This document shows, one piece after another, positions 59,620-64,000 of a stretch of 64,000 nucleotides of DNA. This DNA comes from Cristatella mucedo (taxonomy: Eukaryota; Bryozoa; Phylactolaemata; Cristatellidae): NCBI GenBank assembly GCA_009760855.2, contig WPIO01000001.1, forward strand, positions 3,554,001 to 3,618,000, given 5' to 3'. Each line of letters opens with the position of its first letter. The stretch's first letter is position 1. A model generated the notes under the pieces. It saw nothing but the letters and a program-made list of their open reading frames with translations, ran no database searches and had not been told where the DNA came from. The position numbers and the translations under genes are program-made.

Positions 59620-60870
59620 TCTGCATAATTCTTGGACTGATCGCAAGAGCAGCGAGTATTAGCTGCATGTCGTGTGGGGGTCAGGTCTCAGACATGAGAA
59701 GGGTCACCTGTGGAGTCCCTCAAGGGTCTGTACTTGGTCCCTTGCTGTTCTCCATTTATACACAACCTCTGGGAAAAGTGATTAAGGCCCGTGGAATAGG
59801 ATATCACTTCTATGCTGACGATACTCAATTGTATTTGTCATTTAAACCGTCGGAATCTGCTGCAGCAACTGAGAAACTGAATGTTTGCCTTGCCGATATT
59901 CAATCCTGGATGTCGGAAAACTTCCTGAAATTAAATGACGATAAAACCGAACTGCTTCTCATAGGACACCCTAAGCGTGTGGCTGGATTAAAAGGCTTTG
60001 CTGTTCTAATAGGTGATGCTATTGTGCGACGTTCACCATGTGCTCGTAATCAAGGTGTCGTGTTCGACAGCTGCCTCAATTTCAAAAGCTTCATTCAGAA
60101 GACTGCCTCTACATCTAGCCATCACATCCGATCCCTATCCAAGATTAGAAGCTGTCTCCCACAGTGGCTTGTAAACAATTTAACTAGCTCTTTAGTTCTG
60201 TCTCGGCTTGATTATTGTAATTCCCTTTTGGCTGGGCTACCAAAGAAAGCTATCATGCCACTACAGCGGACTATGAATATGGCTGCAAGGCTGGTCTTCA
60301 AGTCCCAGCGGTTTGAGCACGTGTCACCTCTGCTGGAAGAGCTAGGATGGTTGCCGGTTGAGCAAAGGATACAGAGCAAAGTTCTTACGCTGACCCACAA
60401 GGCCCGCCACGGCTTGGCTCCTTCATACCTAGCTGAACTGCCGAATCAGTTTCAGCCTGTTCGCGCCCTCAGGTCCTGTGTGGACAATAAATTAGCTGTC
60501 CCATTCCTCCGCTTAAAGACAGTTGGCGACAGAAGCTTTAGCTCTGCAGGTCCTAGACTGTGGAACTCGCTTCCACAATTCTTACGCAATGACATCTACT
60601 CTCCAACTGCCGACTATGGCACATCTTTTTCAGCGGTCCTGAGCTGCTACTTCTATGCTACTCACTACCTCAACTGCTCTCCTGACTCTGCTATCCTTCC
60701 CACTTTCTCTTTGTTGCGTGAGACGAAGTCTGTTGGCTACCGAATGCGTACCAAAAGCCGCTTAGGCTGTAAGTGTGCTATAAAAAACTGTCCTGCGTAA
60801 CACCCACATGGTCTTTATGACTTTGTGGAGTTACTGACGGAGATACATTACATTACATTACATATCAGCC
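59620..60870 (+). mobile_element. LINE family 1 copy with an open reverse-transcriptase fragment
   Basis: A frame of 377 codons (59,667-60,800) is open. It contains [20 protein letters not shown] (RT motif B region), [14 protein letters not shown] (catalytic YADD motif), [15 protein letters not shown] (the next RT motif), the [14 protein letters not shown] and [13 protein letters not shown] region, and [14 protein letters not shown]. These define a CR1/L2-type non-LTR element, whose RT copies its RNA into nicked DNA. The copy lacks the endonuclease and the N-terminal RT motifs, so it is 5'-truncated and cannot move by itself. The 3' end has CTTTGTGGAGTTACTGACGG and an ACATT repeat tail (60,843-60,868). 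It is the best reference copy of family 1 in the window. Confidence 0.92.
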
Positions 60871-62349
60871 CAATCGAGCTCGAGTAGAGGCCATGGGCAG
60901 AGGTCAGAGGTCAGGCCATGGGCAGGACTGACTGGCTGATTACAAAGCTGCAGGGAAATGGGCTACCAACCAACTATCAACGGCCGCGAATAGGAATAAC
61001 GTCCTAAAAGCAATTTGGGAGTGGCTGTCTTTTGTTTTAGCTGCTTCTGCTAGCCTAAGATTAAAATTATTAGGTAGCATTTGGAGACTGCACATATTAT
61101 CGGTGCTGAAACAGGAAAATGATAGATTAGAACCAAAGCGATTATTGAGCAACGAAAGATTAGTCCAATGGCACACAAGTCAATTTACTGATGGTAAGTA
61201 TTGGAGCTTGGACTCTCTGTCACTAAAAACGAATGGTGCGGTCTTTTTCCAGAGGGCTACGTTTTGCTGTCATGTACTACAGTACCGTAAATCCGCGAGT
61301 AAAAGTTACAATAGTCTGTGCTAATTTTTTTACTTGAGTTCTCTTTGGCAGCTATTAAAATGTCTTATTTTTTATTCCTATTAATTAAGTGTAACTCTAG
61401 CGTTCTCTCGCGTGACCACGAGTGCCAGATTGCCTCTCGAGCAAGTGTAGGTTAAGCACAAGGGTAGCTCGCGGAAATTAGGACGACAGCGAATTTTACT
61501 TTCACCGTAGGCTAGGATGGGCTCACATCCAGGCGGCACATTGCCCCCTCTACTCAAGTCCACTCGAGTCCGAAGTGTGTGCAAGTGAGACTCGCGTGAA
61601 TTCGTGCGCGTCAGCACAGATCGTCCATCGGCTCGGTATTCGTTTTACGATAAGGGTCTACAAGTATTGTCTGCACTGGCACGCTCTAAGAGCTTTCCTA
61701 AATATGAAGGCTGCTTGCTCAGGAGCATGCCTTTCTCTCGGAGTCTTGACTTATATCAGACGCGCTGTGGCGAGCCACTTTTTTTTTAAGGAGAAGAGAC
61801 ATCCCAAGCTGGCCCTTCCAATTTCAAAGCTGCTCTAGCTGCCGGTTCAGCTTCGGTACCATAGAATGTCAAGAAAATACAAAATTTGTCCGGACATCTT
61901 ATCATTTGTTTAGGATAATTTTTGAAAGACAAACATGTTAGAACTGCGACCAGACGTTCGTACGATTTACGCACGAAAGGAAGTGCTGTTTTTCAAACCA
62001 CGTTGAATCCGGATGTAAACCAAAAGCAACAAATCTACATACAAAAAATTTACAGATCCCAACATCATATGCGAATTGTATGCCAACTTGTCGAACCTTG
62101 GTAGATTGAGTTACGAGCGTAAAATGTTGAGGTGCCTTTTTGTGAATTTTATGCGACTTCATTTCCAGGGTAAGTTGGTGCGTTGTAAATTCCATAACTC
62201 GGCTAATACTTCATGCATCGGAGTGAAATTTGAAAAGGAAGTTTAGCTATGCTTGCTTCAAATGATGCAAAAAAATCTTTGATTTCTGTAAGTACAGATT
62301 TTACTCTATGTGCCAGCGATTACGGAAAACGCTCCAGGACATTTGACAT
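60871..62349. other. Nothing recognised
   Basis: Frames up to 87 codons without motifs. No repeat recognised. Confidence 0.4.
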
Positions 62350-62412
62350 ATTCAATGTTTGTAAAGTGCCTAGAAAGAGATTTAGTTCTCTGACGGGGCT
62401 ATACAAATATTC
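62350..62412 (+). mobile_element. LINE family 2 3' terminus
   Basis: GTAAAGTGCCTAGAAAGAGA, TTTAGTTCTCTGACGGGGCT and ATACAAATATTCTG. It runs directly into the tail of the following family 1 copy. Confidence 0.7.
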
Positions 62413-63905
62413 TGTAATGTAATGTAATTTATCTCCGTCTGTAACTCCACAAAGCCATAAAGACTGTCTGGGTGTTACGCAGGAGAATTTTGTATTTAGT
62501 CACAGCCTAAGCGGCTTTCCGTATGCATTCGGTAGCCGACGTACTTCGTCTCACTCGACAGAAGGAAAGTGGGAAGCGTAGCAGAGTCAGGAGAGCAGTT
62601 AAGGAAGTGAGTAGCGTGGAAGTAGTAGCTCAGGACCACGGAAAACGATGAGCCATAATCGACAGCAGGAGAGCTAATTTATTGTCCATACAGGACCTGA
62701 GGGCGCGAAGAGGCTGAAACTGGTGTAGCAGTTCAGCTAGGTACGAAGGAGCCAAGCCGTGGCGGGCCTTGTGGGTCAGCGTAAGAACTTTGCTCTGTAT
62801 CCGTTGCTCAACCGGTATCTATCCTTACTCTTTTTGCAAAGGAGACTCGTGCTAAAACTTCTGGAACTTGACGACCTCGTTGCAGCCATATTCATAGCCA
62901 GCTGCAATGGCCTAGATGCTTTCTTTGGTAGCCCAGCCAAAAGGGAATTAAAATAACAAAGCCGAGACAGAACTAAGGAGCTAGTTAAATCTTTTGCAAG
63001 CCACTGTGGAAATCAGCTCTTAATCTTAGATAGGGATCGGACGTGATGGCTAGCTGTAGAAGCAGTCTTCCGAATGAAGCTTTTAAAATTTAGGGAGCTG
63101 TCGAAACGACATCTAAATTTCCAGCACGTGGTGATGGTCGCACAATAAAATCACCTATTTGAGGAGCAAAGCCTTTTAGTCGAGCCACAAGCTTAGGGTG
63201 TCCTGTGAGCAGCAGTTCAGTTTTATCGTCATTTAGTTTCTAGAAGTTTTCCAACTTCCAGAATCGAATGTCCGCAAGGTAAACATTCAGTTTCTCAGTT
63301 GCTGCAGCAGATTCCGACGGTTTGAATGACAAATACAACTGAGTATCGTCAGCATAAAAATGGTATCCTATTCTATGGGCCGTAATCACTTTTCCCAGTG
63401 GTTAAGTATAAATGGAGAACAGCAAGGGACCGAGGACGGACCCTTGAGGGACTCCAAAGGTGACCCTTCTCGTTTTTGAGACCTGAGCCCCACACGACAC
63501 GGATTGAACACGATCAGAAAAGTAGTATTTAAACCATGCCAGTGCCTCGTCTGCCAGACCGATCGTTGTTCTCAATCGTTCTAGCAGAACACCGTGATCA
63601 ATGTTGCCGAAGGCAGCTGACAGATCTAGCAGAGCTAGGGCAGTGACATTCCCGCCATCATTGCCACGTAGAATGTCACTGTTAAAATGTTGGAGTGCTG
63701 CCTCTTGAACCCAGATTGAAATGCTTCTGAGATTTCATTCTTTACAATATGTTCAACCAGCTGTTTAGCAACAATTTTTCCAAGAATCTTTGACGAGAAA
63801 GGAAGAAGGGAAACTGGGCAATAGTTTTCAAGGACCTCTGTGTCAAATCCAAGCTTTTCAAGTATGAGCCTAACGATTGCCGATTTGAAGGACTTGGGTA
63901 CAACC
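62410..63905 (-). mobile_element. LINE family 1 copy, extends into the reverse transcriptase
   Basis: Minus strand: an ATTACATTACA tail at 62,410-62,422, the 3' untranslated region, the C-terminal region, then the RT section. The YADD region maps to about 63,340-63,370, the PQGS region to about 63,430-63,450, and earlier RT motifs up to about 63,900 that are absent from the 59.6 kb copy. About 100 bp seen in the 671-1,521 copy are missing near 62,672. Stops and frame breaks make it inactive. Confidence 0.9.
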
Positions 63906-64000
63906 TTTTAGCTCTGCAGGTCCTAGACTGTGGAACTCGCTTCCACAATTCTTACGCAACGACAACTACTCTCCTACTGCTGACTATGACACATCCTTTT
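63906..64000 (+). mobile_element. LINE family 1 fragment, opposite strand, runs off the window
   Basis: TTTTAGCTCTGCAGGTCCTA and GTGGAACTCGCTTCCACAAT match 60,536-60,585 on the plus strand. The strand switches exactly at 63,905/63,906. Confidence 0.88.

Overview
Eukaryotic, almost certainly invertebrate metazoan, genomic DNA. Evidence: GT-AG exons encoding a C-type-lectin domain (CTLD) receptor with a transmembrane segment and a tyrosine-rich cytoplasmic tail; CR1/L2-like non-LTR retrotransposons; tRNA-headed SINEs with a LINE-like tail; long simple repeats; and a Polinton/adintovirus-type DNA polymerase remnant. The phylum cannot be told from the sequence alone. There are no bacterial operons, rRNA genes or CRISPR arrays.

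Host genes. Two same-strand paralogous receptor genes lie about 45 kb apart. Receptor A (1,933-8,201) enters from the left edge: second half of the CTLD, two Ser/Thr-rich stalk exons, a transmembrane exon, a cytoplasmic-tail exon and a poly(A) signal. Receptor B (51,091-57,528) is more complete: possible signal peptide, both CTLD exons, a repetitive stalk exon, a short stalk exon, a transmembrane exon, a long tail with many tyrosine motifs, and a poly(A) signal. Corresponding splice phases agree, so the exon boundaries support each other. A possible third, decayed tail exon lies near 23.6-23.8 kb.

Viral-like insertion. An AT-rich block at about 13.9-19.86 kb carries a broken family B DNA polymerase of the protein-primed Polinton/adintovirus type. 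It is followed by a string of small genes: a basic one, an acidic one, three tandem relatives, and one unrecognised protein. Most starts follow a shared TATA-like sequence. No capsid, protease, ATPase or integrase gene is seen, so this is a partial, decaying element.

Repeats. LINE family 1 (ACATT-type tail) and LINE family 2 (ATT-type tail) occur in many truncated copies on both strands, some nested or head-to-head. A tRNA-headed SINE family has a tail resembling the LINE family 2 3' end. At 25.68-29.75 kb an array of roughly 150-200 bp diverged units is arranged as a large inverted repeat. Long CT/GA, CTGTCT and AT tracts fill 31.1, 33.8-34.66, 39.75-40.04, 45.7 and 58.7-59.25 kb. Large parts of 8.2-11.1, 20.6-22.2, 23.9-25.6, 30.3-33.8, 34.7-39.7 and 40.1-51 kb show no gene I can support.
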